Assembly: GCF_900102895.1 (NCBI RefSeq)
Contig: NZ_FNGD01000011.1
Coordinates: 1 to 64,000, forward strand
DNA length: 64,000 nucleotides
Direction of reading: 5' to 3'
Source: Arthrobacter sp. ov407
GTDB taxonomy: Bacteria; Actinomycetota; Actinomycetes; Actinomycetales; Micrococcaceae
Positions 7,212-15,141 of the stretch are shown here, piece by piece. The position numbers and the translations under genes are program-made. Under the pieces are notes generated by a model, which was not told the origin of the DNA, searched no databases, and saw only the letters and a program-made list of their open reading frames with translations. Every line of letters starts with the position of its first letter. Positions within the stretch are counted from its first letter, which is position 1.

Positions 7212-9089
7212 GTGGGCCGTGTTGTACGTGCTGTCATCTCTGCAGGTCTTGCCGCAATCGTGGTTTTGTCAGGCACGGTGGTGGCATCCCCTGCCATTGC
7301 GGTCTCGCCGTACCCCTGCGGAGCAGAATCTTCGGGGGCAGTGGGCACCCTCGAATCCCTGGCTTTGCCGGGAACCATCGTTGCCGGTGACGAGTTGCGG
7401 ATGCAGGTCAGTATTGGATGCCAGGGGGATCAGCAGGCCGTGCTGGCCCACATGCATCTCACGTTTGAAAACGACCAAGGTATCACCACGAAAGTCAGCG
7501 TAGACAAGGCCGGCATCGAAGCCGGGGCAGCTAATGGTGCGTCCACAACTTACACGGTGACCATTCTCACGCCGGAAGGGTCCTTGCCGGAAGGGCTGCA
7601 GCGGCTCACCTACGTCACCCCGGTGATGGAAATGGTTCCGCGCTTCCCCACGGGAGCCCAGCCGCCGCTCTACTCACGGACCATATACCAGCCCTACTTG
7701 TCGCTGCACCGCACGGCAGGATGGGAAGTCCTGGTGGGCCATCCCACCCATGCTGCCCCGACGCCGCAGGTGCCCTGGGCGTTCAAGGCCGGAGTTCCAG
7801 CTGAGGTTCGTTTCCCGGCCTGGGGTAAGGGAGCGGTCCTGACCTACCGCTGGCTCCTGGAGGACGGGACCCCGGTGGCTGACCGCAGAGAATACATCCC
7901 GGCGGCAGGCAGCGTGTCGCGGATCGTTGTCACCGGGACATGGCCGGACGGCACGGTGCACGAGCGGTCCTCAATGCTGGCCCGCACCGTTGAAGACGCG
8001 GGCGGATTCAACGACGTGACTGTTGGGCAGGCAATGCCCTACAGCGATCACGCAGTCCGGGTTGTCCGTACCGCGCCGGAACAGAGTACGAGGTCCGGGT
8101 GGTACCGGCTGCGCTCGGACGGAAGCTTCACGTCCACGCGGGAAGCGGCACCGGATTCCTGGTATCCCGCACCGACGGACGTGGGGCAGAGATTCCAGTT
8201 CATCGAGGCCGGCGCCCGTGTAAGGGGAGCCTCTGCGGTTATCACGGTCGGTCCCGCGCCCCTGCCAGAGGACCGGCGCAGCGGCTATGTCCACGGCGAC
8301 ACGCTCGTGAACACGGCGGCAGAACTGCAGCCAAGACTCCAACCCGGCTACCGGCTGACCGCTAACAATCCATGGCCTGCGGGACAGGCAGTCACATACG
8401 CTTGGCTGCGCAACGGCAAGACTGTGCCCGGTGCGATCACAGCGGCATACACCCTGGCGGCCTCTGACGCCGGAGCTACTATTCAGGCAGTGGTTCGAAC
8501 GGGCAGTCCCGGCTATGTCTCCAACGAAGCCAAGGCCTCCGTGGTGAAAATCCCGCTCGTTAACCTGAAGTCCGCTGAACCGCTTGTCTCCGGGAGCGCG
8601 CGCGTCGGAGTGACCCTGCGGGCGTCTACCCCCGGGTGGACCGCTGGGACCAAGTTCAGCTACCAGTGGCTTCGTAACGGCCAGACCATTCAGGGCGCCA
8701 CACGCTCAAGCTATGCCGTGCCGGCCAAGGATCGTCATGCGGTTCTGCAGGTGCGGGTCACGGGCGCGCAGACCTTTTACACGACGGTCACGAGGAAAGG
8801 CGCCGAGCACCTCATCAACTACGGCATACTGACCGCCCCTGCGCCGGGTATAACGGGAACCCCGCAAGCGGGACGGACGCTAACAGCCCATGCCGGCTCG
8901 TGGACCCCCGGAACACAGCTTCGCTATCAGTGGTACCGGAACAACCAGCCGATCAGGGGCGCCACTATGGCCACCTACCGGATCGCGGCCGCTGACCGCG
9001 GTCAAGCCATAAAAGTCCAGGTGCGGGGAACCAAGGAGGGGTACACCGGCATTTGGACAACCTCTGCCCAGAAACGCGTTCAGCGCTGA
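7212..9089 (+). CDS. secreted protein with three Ig-like repeats
   Basis: 625 aa from the GTG at 7212, preceded by GGGGGAA; a TTG at 7200 is possible. Residues 1-30 form a clear Sec signal (RVVRAVISAGLAAIVVLSG, cleavage near ASPAIA-VSPYP). An N-terminal region of about 330 residues matches nothing I recognise. The last 260 residues hold three repeats of about 90 residues, each with the core W-x-x-G-T/Q-x-x-x-Y-x-W-x-R-N-G/N then I-x-G-A-T/I-x-x-x-Y-x-x-x-x-x-D. These are Ig-like domains common in actinobacterial secreted proteins. No LPXTG or membrane anchor is seen, so it is probably released or held non-covalently. Adhesion or ligand binding is a guess. Confidence 0.8.
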   Translation: MGRVVRAVISAGLAAIVVLSGTVVASPAIAVSPYPCGAESSGAVGTLESLALPGTIVAGDELRMQVSIGCQGDQQAVLAHMHLTFENDQGITTKVSVDKAGIEAGAANGASTTYTVTILTPEGSLPEGLQRLTYVTPVMEMVPRFPTGAQPPLYSRTIYQPYLSLHRTAGWEVLVGHPTHAAPTPQVPWAFKAGVPAEVRFPAWGKGAVLTYRWLLEDGTPVADRREYIPAAGSVSRIVVTGTWPDGTVHERSSMLARTVEDAGGFNDVTVGQAMPYSDHAVRVVRTAPEQSTRSGWYRLRSDGSFTSTREAAPDSWYPAPTDVGQRFQFIEAGARVRGASAVITVGPAPLPEDRRSGYVHGDTLVNTAAELQPRLQPGYRLTANNPWPAGQAVTYAWLRNGKTVPGAITAAYTLAASDAGATIQAVVRTGSPGYVSNEAKASVVKIPLVNLKSAEPLVSGSARVGVTLRASTPGWTAGTKFSYQWLRNGQTIQGATRSSYAVPAKDRHAVLQVRVTGAQTFYTTVTRKGAEHLINYGILTAPAPGITGTPQAGRTLTAHAGSWTPGTQLRYQWYRNNQPIRGATMATYRIAAADRGQAIKVQVRGTKEGYTGIWTTSAQKRVQR

Positions 9090-9186
9090 TCGAAGGGCAC
9101 GATACCCGCGAGGTTCGGTTCCACGTGTAGCATCGCGAGGTCTTCGGCGGCGATGATGATCCCGGACCCGGGTGTTGTGACCGGCT
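9080..9186 (-). pseudogene. possible relic of a coding sequence
   Basis: The gap between two convergent genes reads on the minus strand as a short protein-like stretch containing GIIIAAEDLAMLHVEPNLAG then IVPFDQR and a TGA. A stop lies immediately upstream of its first residues, so it cannot be a full gene. The alternating hydrophobic pattern looks more like real protein than random antisense. I could not name the family. It overlaps the last 10 bases of the secreted-protein gene. Treat as tentative. Confidence 0.2.
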
Positions 9187-9247
9187 AGGCGAGGGTCAGT
9201 ACCCGCGGGCAGTTCTGGATTCCCGGGTCGATGCGCTGGGAAGCAAC

Positions 9248-10498
9248 TTAGGATTCGACGTCGGCCGCGGCAATTGCCTTGTCCGTCAGGATGGGCATCA
9301 TCCCGAGTAGCGCGAGGGTCAGCACTCCCATGATGCCGAACATGGCCTGCAGGCCCAGCCATTGGGCCAGCAGACCGCCCGCTGCTGCACCGAGCGGCAT
9401 GGTGCCCCAAGCCAGCAGGCGGTAGGCGCTGTTGATTCTGCCCAGTAGGCGGTTGGGAGTAATGCGCTGGCGCAAGGATACGGTGATGACGTTCCACAGC
9501 ACGATCAGTATGCCGCCCACAAAGAGGATCGGGCCAAGAACATAGGGGTTGTGGGTCATGGCGGGCGCACCTACGAACAGCGCGACTCCGAAGATCGTGA
9601 GCGTCAGGGACTTCGACCGACCCAGCCTGGCCTCCGCCCATTCGGAGATGAACGAGCCAAGGAAGGCGCCGAGAGCTGAGGCCGTCAAAAGTAGGCCGAA
9701 CCCCACTTCGGACAGTTTCATTTCTGAAGCCGGACCCACGGCAAACAGCACCAAGACTGCGAAAGCCGCGCTGGATGCGAAGTTGAACACCCCGGTCATC
9801 ACCGCGAGCGTGCGAAGGATCTTCTGGTTCCAGAGGAACCGCAAACCCTCACCAATGTCGAATCGCAGTGTCGTTTTCTGCTCCCGCTCTATGCGAAAAG
9901 CCCCCGGGATCAGGAGCAGGCCGCCGACGGCCGCAAGCCACAGTGCCGCCGGCACGGCAAGGCCCGCAACAACGCCGATGGCCACCAGCAGCCCACCCAG
10001 CGGGGGACCAACGAACTGGTTGGCGGTGAGCTCGACGGCGTAGAGTCGGCCGTTGGCGCGCGAAAGCTGATCCCTGTGCACCACCTGGGGCATGATCGAC
10101 TGCGCGGAGGTATCGTAGAGCGTTTCAGCCACACCCACCATCAATGCGACAACGTACAGAGCCCAAATGGAGCCGAAATCCAGCAGCACGACGGCGACCA
10201 GCAAGGCGGGCAGCATCGCGCGGCTGAGGTTGGCCCACAGCATGAGCTTGCGCCGATCCAGCCGGTCGGCCAGCGCTCCGGCAGTTAGGGCGAAGAGAAG
10301 CCAGGGAAGCGTCGCTGCGACGGTCAGCCCGGCAATCAGCGTGGGCGACTGAGTGAGCTGAATGGCCAGCAGCGGCAGCGCGATCTTGAAGACGCCGTCC
10401 GCGAGGTTGGACAGCCCGGACGAAGTCCATAGCTTCCAGTAGGACGCACCCAGCGGCGCACGACGCCGTTCTTTCACCTGCGCAGCGTGACCAGTCAT
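9248..10498 (-). CDS. MFS transporter, EntS/MFS_3-like exporter
   Basis: 416 aa with about 12 hydrophobic segments. The N-terminus has FWKLW-type SYWKLWTSSGLSNLADGVFKIALPLLA, and the loop 2-3 motif ADRLDRRKLM is the MFS motif A variant of the MFS_3 group (macrolide/enterobactin exporters). A mid-protein segment QSIMPQVVHRDQLSRANGRLYAVELTANQFVGPPLGG is also typical of this group. It is divergent from an ArsR-like regulator 75 bases away, which suggests drug- or metabolite-responsive export. The substrate is unknown. Confidence 0.85.
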   Translation of the reverse strand: MTGHAAQVKERRRAPLGASYWKLWTSSGLSNLADGVFKIALPLLAIQLTQSPTLIAGLTVAATLPWLLFALTAGALADRLDRRKLMLWANLSRAMLPALLVAVVLLDFGSIWALYVVALMVGVAETLYDTSAQSIMPQVVHRDQLSRANGRLYAVELTANQFVGPPLGGLLVAIGVVAGLAVPAALWLAAVGGLLLIPGAFRIEREQKTTLRFDIGEGLRFLWNQKILRTLAVMTGVFNFASSAAFAVLVLFAVGPASEMKLSEVGFGLLLTASALGAFLGSFISEWAEARLGRSKSLTLTIFGVALFVGAPAMTHNPYVLGPILFVGGILIVLWNVITVSLRQRITPNRLLGRINSAYRLLAWGTMPLGAAAGGLLAQWLGLQAMFGIMGVLTLALLGMMPILTDKAIAAADVES

Positions 10499-10527
10499 AG
10501 GTGAACCATTCCCTATTGATTGAGAAA

Positions 10528-10544
10528 ATTCAAGGTGGTTGAAT
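10528..10544. promoter_or_regulatory. candidate operator in divergent promoter
   Basis: A perfect inverted repeat, ATTCAA-N5-TTGAAT, sits in the 75-base gap between the MFS exporter and the HTH regulator. Its position between the two starts suits autoregulation and control of the exporter by the neighbouring winged-helix protein. Assignment to that protein is inference. Confidence 0.45.
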
Positions 10545-10573
10545 CTAGTACATCAGTTTGTAGGATGGGGTAC

Positions 10574-11116
10574 ATGACGGACGCAGAGCAGACGAGCGCG
10601 GAAGAGAAAAAACCCGCCGCGAGCGCCCGGGAAATCAAGGCGCTGGCCCATCCGCTGCGCTTGAGGATCCTGCGCCTGTGCGGGCTCCACGAACTGACCA
10701 ACAAGCAACTCGCCGACCGGCTGGGTCAGGATCCGGGAACGATGCTCTATCACGTACGGCAATTGCTCTCCACCGGATTCCTTGAACCCGCCGATGTCCG
10801 CACGGGAGCGAGTGGCGCGCTGGAGAAGCCGTATCGTTCCACGGGGCGGTCCTGGAATCTGGACACCGCACTGGGTGAAGCTGGTCCGGACGGCCCGCTG
10901 GCACCGATCGAGGCGTTTCGGGAAGAGCTCACGGAAGCAGGGCCGGACGCGCTCACCAGCCTCTCACGCTTCGTTCTACACCTCTCAAAGGAAGACGCTG
11001 AGGACCTCATCACGCGCATCGACGCTGTGCTGAGCGAATACACCGAAAGTGATCGGCAGCGATCGGATCAGCCCGCCTACGGCGGCATCTTTGTCCTGCA
11101 CCGGTCGTCAGACTAG
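10574..11116 (+). CDS. ArsR-like winged-helix transcriptional regulator
   Basis: 180 aa from the ATG at 10574, which follows GGATGGGG; a longer frame to 10520 would run through the operator candidate. The HTH core is EIKALAHPLRLRILRLCGLHELTNKQLADRLG then PGTMLYHVRQLLSTGFLEP, the HTH_20/ArsR layout with a long C-terminal effector region of about 100 residues. No CxC metal site is seen, so it is probably not a metal sensor. It is divergent from the MFS exporter and likely represses it. Confidence 0.82.
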   Translation: MTDAEQTSAEEKKPAASAREIKALAHPLRLRILRLCGLHELTNKQLADRLGQDPGTMLYHVRQLLSTGFLEPADVRTGASGALEKPYRSTGRSWNLDTALGEAGPDGPLAPIEAFREELTEAGPDALTSLSRFVLHLSKEDAEDLITRIDAVLSEYTESDRQRSDQPAYGGIFVLHRSSD

Positions 11117-11145
11117 ATCGTCGGCCCCTTCAGGAAACGACTTGC

Positions 11146-11185
11146 CGAGGCACAACGTGAGGCCTGTCAGGCCGGCCGTGCCTCG
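11146..11185. terminator. bidirectional terminator-like nested hairpin
   Basis: The outer arms CGAGGCAC (11146-11153) and GTGCCTCG (11178-11185) pair perfectly and enclose a small hairpin, GGCCT-GTC-AGGCC (11161-11173). It lies between the convergent regulator (ends 11116) and pncB (ends 11274), the expected place for a shared terminator. Confidence 0.45.
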
Positions 11186-11273
11186 TCGACAGCACACAGC
11201 AAGGTAGCAGGCACACGCTGCAGGGCGGGCCCCGGGCATGAGCTACGGGCCTTGCGAACTAGCAGGGGCAGCC

Positions 11274-12596
11274 TTAATCGTAGATGGTGGGGATGGCCGG
11301 CTCGCCGGGCTGCAGCCGGTCCACCACCCGAGGCAGCTCAGCCATGGAGGCCATGTGCCGTTCCCGCGCCCGTCCCACCGCGTCCGGCCCGGTCCAGCCG
11401 GGCAGGATTTCGCCACCCTTCATGAACTGCTGCAGGAGGGGGCGTCCGTTCCTGCCGGCGGCCGGCGCGTGGCCCACGCCGAGGACCTCGTGGGTGGCGG
11501 TGCCGCGGTCATCGAGGCGGCGCACGGCGAACTTGCGGCCGCCCATGTTGATCTTGTCCTTCGAGGTCTTCGCCACGGCGGTCAGCTCACCGGAGTCACC
11601 GGCCCGGCTCACCAGCTTGTAGACCATCCCGGCCGTGGGCGCCCCGGATCCGGTCACCAGCGATGTGCCGATGCCATAGGAATCTGCCGGTGCAGACCGG
11701 AGCGCGGCGACGGAGAATTCGTCCAGGTCCGAGGTCACCACGATCCTGGTGTGCATATTGCCGAGGCTGTCCAGGAGTTCGCGGACCCACCGCGCCTGGG
11801 CCACGAGGTCTCCGGAGTCGAGCCGGATAGCCCCGAGCCTGTCTCCGGCGAGGTCGACGGCGGTGCGGACGGCCGCTTCGACGTCGTACGTGTCCACGAG
11901 CAGCGTGGTGCCGGGCCCGAGCGAGGCCAGCTGCGCGGCGAAAGCTTCGCGCTCGGAGTCGTGGAGCAGGGTGAAGGAGTGGGCCGCGGTGCCGATGGTC
12001 CGGAGGCCGTAACGCCGTCCGGCGGCCAGGTTGGACGTGCCGGAAAAGCCGGCGATCACGGCCGCGCGGGCCGCTGCGGCGGCCGCTTCCTCGTGCGTGC
12101 GGCGGGATCCCATCTCAATGCAGGGCCTGCCGCCGGCGGCACTGATCATCCGGGACGCTGCCGACGCGATGGCGCTGTCATGATTCAGCACCGACAGAAC
12201 GTAGGTCTCCAAGACGCAGGCCTCGGCGAACGTCGATTCGACGATCAGGACGGGGGAGTGCGGGAAATACGCTTCACCCTCCGGGTAACCCCAGATGTCA
12301 CCCGAGAACCGGAAGGCGGCCAAATGGTCCAGCGTGTCCTGATGGACCACGCCGGCGCCGGCCAAAAAATCGAGGTCGTCCTGGTCGAAGCGGAAGTCCG
12401 CGATCCCCTCCAGGAGCCGGCCGGTGCCGGCCACAATGCCGTACCGGCGCCCGGCCGGCAGCCCCCGGGCAAAGGCCTGGAAGACGGACCTGCGGTGTGC
12501 CGCCCCGGAGTGCAGGGCCGCCTGGAACATGGTCAGCTCATAGTGGTCGGTAAACAGGGAGGTCCGGCGTCCGCCCGGGCCGGCCGAAGTGTCCAT
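11274..12596 (-). CDS. pncB: nicotinate phosphoribosyltransferase
   Basis: 440 aa from the ATG at 12596; the frame extends to 12644, but the conserved part starts at TSLFTDHYELTMFQAAL, a few residues after the shorter start. It makes nicotinate mononucleotide from nicotinate and PRPP (NAD salvage). Seen: SRRTHEEAA; GFSGTSNLAAGRRYG followed by GTAAHSFTLLH, with the His that is phosphorylated in this family; and the PRPP-binding IRLDSGDL and GIGTSLVTG blocks. It is a single gene between a terminator-like hairpin and a 70-bp repeat. Confidence 0.93.
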   Translation of the reverse strand: MDTSAGPGGRRTSLFTDHYELTMFQAALHSGAAHRRSVFQAFARGLPAGRRYGIVAGTGRLLEGIADFRFDQDDLDFLAGAGVVHQDTLDHLAAFRFSGDIWGYPEGEAYFPHSPVLIVESTFAEACVLETYVLSVLNHDSAIASAASRMISAAGGRPCIEMGSRRTHEEAAAAAARAAVIAGFSGTSNLAAGRRYGLRTIGTAAHSFTLLHDSEREAFAAQLASLGPGTTLLVDTYDVEAAVRTAVDLAGDRLGAIRLDSGDLVAQARWVRELLDSLGNMHTRIVVTSDLDEFSVAALRSAPADSYGIGTSLVTGSGAPTAGMVYKLVSRAGDSGELTAVAKTSKDKINMGGRKFAVRRLDDRGTATHEVLGVGHAPAAGRNGRPLLQQFMKGGEILPGWTGPDAVGRARERHMASMAELPRVVDRLQPGEPAIPTIYD

Positions 12597-12649
12597 GCTC
12601 CACTCTAGGCCGGGGCCGCCCCCGGAGCAGCAGGTCGGGGTCATGGCCG

Positions 12650-12719
12650 GAGTTCGCCGGAAACGTGCGGAGTCGTCGGAAACTTCCGGCGAACTCGGGC
12701 GTTTCCGGCGAAATCGACG
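12650..12719. repeat. 70-bp nested-palindrome repeat, copy 1
   Basis: First of six similar elements. It starts with a TTCGCCGGAA arm, has a central near-palindrome TCGTCGGAAACTTCCGGCGA and ends TTTCCGGCGAAATCGACG. It lies just after the DsbA-like gene (ends 12729, minus strand) and before pncB. Confidence 0.75.
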
Positions 12720-12728
12720 ACGCCGGGC

Positions 12729-13451
12729 TCAGACGGCGCAGCCGTCGGGACCGCAGGCGCCGGATTCGGCGGTGTCCGCAGCGTCTCCGGCATCGGCGCC
12801 CACCATGACCAGCGGGTGGCTGTCCTGCCACGCCTGCTCGAGGGCCGCGCTGAAGGTCTCCGCGGGCTGGGCGCCGGAGAGCCCGAATTTCCGGTCAATC
12901 ACGAAGAACGGGACGCCGCTGATGCCCAGGGCGCGGGCCTCGGCGAAGTCGTTGCGGACGGCGTCGGCGTAGGCGTCCGTGCTGAACAGTTCCGCCAGTT
13001 CGCCGGCGTCGAGCCCGAGGTCCAGGCCCAGGGCGGTCAGGTACTCCTGGCTGCCGATGTCTTTGCCGTGCTCGAAGTGATCGCTGAGCAGGCGTTCCTT
13101 CGCGGCGTCCTGCCTGCCGTGCGCGGCGGCGAGGTGGATCAGCCGGTGGGCGGTGAAGCTGTTGGCCACCACGACGGCGTCGAACCGGTAGTTCAGCCCC
13201 TCGCCCTTGGCCTGGGCCGCGACGTGCTCGAACATCTGCGAGACCTGCGCCGGCGCCATGCCCTTGCGCGTGCTCAGGTAGTCCAGTTCGGTGCCGTCAT
13301 AGTGCTCCGGGAGCGTGGGGTCCAGCTGGTAGCTGCGCCACTGCACCTCCACGGAATCGCGGTGCGGGAAGGCCTCGAGGGCGGTTTCGAAACGGCGTTT
13401 GCCGATGTAGCACCAGGGGCAGGCGACGTCGGACCAGATCTCAATCTTCAT
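12729..13451 (-). CDS. DsbA-family oxidoreductase, FrnE-like
   Basis: 240 aa from the ATG at 13451. The N-terminus MKIEIWSDVACPWCYIGKRRF carries the thioredoxin-fold CPWC active site at residues 11-14. A helical insert and then GISGVPFFVIDRKFGLSGAQ hold the cis-Pro of the fold. No signal peptide is present, so it is cytoplasmic, like FrnE and the 2-hydroxychromene isomerase/DsbA group. The tail ends with an extra CGPDGC pair that could form a second redox or metal site. Substrate unknown. Confidence 0.9.
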   Translation of the reverse strand: MKIEIWSDVACPWCYIGKRRFETALEAFPHRDSVEVQWRSYQLDPTLPEHYDGTELDYLSTRKGMAPAQVSQMFEHVAAQAKGEGLNYRFDAVVVANSFTAHRLIHLAAAHGRQDAAKERLLSDHFEHGKDIGSQEYLTALGLDLGLDAGELAELFSTDAYADAVRNDFAEARALGISGVPFFVIDRKFGLSGAQPAETFSAALEQAWQDSHPLVMVGADAGDAADTAESGACGPDGCAV

Positions 13452-13549
13452 GCCGGCAACAACCCCGCCAGCGCCGGGTCCATTCCCCGGCGGCCTGTCG
13501 GCTTCGTCACGGCTTGGTATTGGGCTCGGCTGGCTGGGCGGGCTCGCGC

Positions 13550-14086
13550 TCACGGCGCGACCGGGCGCTCCATCACGAAGTCGTGTTCCACGGTGTTGCC
13601 CAGCTGGAAGGACTTGGTGCCGACCTTGCGGAAGCCGGACTTCTCGTAGAACCGGATGGCACGGGCATTCTGGTTGTTCACGCCGAGCCAGAGCCCTCGG
13701 GCGCCAGCTGCCGCGGCCGCACCGATGCTGGCGTGCATCAGTTCGGCCGAGGCGCCGAGTCCGTGGTGCTCCGGGTGGACGTAGCACTTGCTGAGCTCGG
13801 TGCACGGGAGTTCGCTCAGGACTGCGGCTACATCCGGATCCCGGGTGGGGCGGGCCACCAGCAGGCTGTAGCCGCGGAGATCGCCGCCGGCGTCGATTAC
13901 CAGCACCGTTACCGCGGGATCGGCCAGATAGGCCCGGAAATTGGCCTCGCTCAGGGTATTGGCCACGTGTGCCGCGATGTCCTCCGGCCGGGATTCCGGC
14001 GGGCACGCCAGCGGGAAGGTGACGGCCGCGAGCGCTGCCAGCCGCCCGGCGTCGTCCGCGGTTGCTGTCCGGATCTGGTGCGTCAT
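13550..14086 (-). CDS. GNAT-family N-acetyltransferase
   Basis: 178 aa. The ATG at 14086 has AGGAG just upstream; the longer frame up to 14356 overlaps the preceding gene antisense and is rejected. The GNAT fold is clear: TVLVIDAGGDLRGYSLLV, then the core LSKCYVHPEHHGLGASAELMHASI with the acetyl-CoA loop H-G-L-G-A, then LWLGVNNQNARAIRFYEKSGFRKVG. The Y-V-H-P-E-H-H-G-x-G motif and NxxAxxFYxKxGF end are classic for RimI-like enzymes. Target unknown. Confidence 0.88.
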   Translation of the reverse strand: MTHQIRTATADDAGRLAALAAVTFPLACPPESRPEDIAAHVANTLSEANFRAYLADPAVTVLVIDAGGDLRGYSLLVARPTRDPDVAAVLSELPCTELSKCYVHPEHHGLGASAELMHASIGAAAAAGARGLWLGVNNQNARAIRFYEKSGFRKVGTKSFQLGNTVEHDFVMERPVAP

Positions 14087-14207
14087 AGTGGAATCTCCTG
14101 GCAAGCGCCTAATTTCTTCGCCAGCTAACACGTCAATCGGCGCCTCCGCCGGCGCTAGCTGTCCGGAAGAGACTCTAGCGGGTGGTGGTCGCCCTGCTGC
14201 AGCGCCC

Positions 14208-15071
14208 TCACAGGCTGCGCAGGAAAGCCAGACCACTTTCAGCCAACTCGTCCTGGCTCGGAGCCAGCGGCCGCCAGATCGACGCCGCGACGGCAATGGC
14301 GGCATTGTCGACCGTGAAACTTTCAATGTTGAGGGGCCCTGTGTAGCCCACTTCATTCAGGACCTGGAGGAAGCCTTTCCAATCGGTCTGGTCCCCGCCG
14401 GGGGCGCCGCGGTCGTTGCCGCAGACTTGCACGTGCACCAGATGTTCTCCGGCGGCCCGGACCGCCGCGGCCACCGATCGCTCCTCGATGTGTAGGTGGT
14501 AGCTGTCCAGCGCGAGGCCGACGCCGTTCCCGAGCAGCGGTCCAAGGGCCTCAAGCGCCTGGTCCACCGTGTTGATCAGCGATGTTTCATACCTGTTCAG
14601 GGGTTCGATACCCAGCACCACGCCCGCCTCCTGTGCCCGGGCCGCTACCGGCTGGAGGTTTCGGCGCAGCTCCGCGTAGGCGTCCCGTCGCTGCTCCCGC
14701 GACATTCGCCAGACCCGGCCAGTTCGGGCGTAGAAGGGCCCACAGACAGTAGGCGAGCCGATGCTGCCCGCCATGGTGACGCAGGCTTCCAGGTAGGCCT
14801 GGGTCTTTTCCACGGAAGCCGGATCCGCCGCCACCAGGTCCCGGCCCGGTGCCATGGCCCCCACCAGAAACGGTTTCAGCCCATTTCCCGCGAGGGATTC
14901 CAGCACCGTTGCGGACGTGAAGTCGCCCGCGTTTTCGAGCGGGAGTTCGACGGCGTCAAACCCCATGGCGGCGATTTTCGCCAACAGTCCGGGAAGGCTG
15001 GAGTCGGTCAAGGGGGATTCCCAGACCCAGGTGCTGATTCCGATCAGACGCATCACGCGGCCATCTTCCAT
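14208..15071 (-). CDS. sugar isomerase/epimerase, ketose 3-epimerase-like
   Basis: 287 aa; start at 15071, with MRLIGIST at 15053 as an alternative. It is a TIM barrel of the xylose isomerase-like group. The metal-site layout resembles D-tagatose/D-psicose 3-epimerases: GIEPLNRYETS (first Glu), GLALDSYHLHIEE (Asp plus the xxH-IEE signature), LVHVQVCGNDRG and a final NIESF Glu. This group interconverts ketoses at C3 without phosphate. It is the last gene of the minus-strand sugar cluster, 70 bases after the binding-protein gene, so it probably acts on the imported sugar or on a product of the dehydrogenases. Confidence 0.8.
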   Translation of the reverse strand: MEDGRVMRLIGISTWVWESPLTDSSLPGLLAKIAAMGFDAVELPLENAGDFTSATVLESLAGNGLKPFLVGAMAPGRDLVAADPASVEKTQAYLEACVTMAGSIGSPTVCGPFYARTGRVWRMSREQRRDAYAELRRNLQPVAARAQEAGVVLGIEPLNRYETSLINTVDQALEALGPLLGNGVGLALDSYHLHIEERSVAAAVRAAGEHLVHVQVCGNDRGAPGGDQTDWKGFLQVLNEVGYTGPLNIESFTVDNAAIAVAASIWRPLAPSQDELAESGLAFLRSL

Positions 15072-15141
15072 ATGTTTGTCCTGCCGATGGGTCCCGCGCC
15101 AGCGGTCCCGTGGGGGAACTCCGCGGGTCCGCGGGGCCGCG

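Noticed and set aside
11238-12608. 456-aa plus-strand frame over pncB
   Set aside because: Antisense of nicotinate phosphoribosyltransferase; no conserved motifs.
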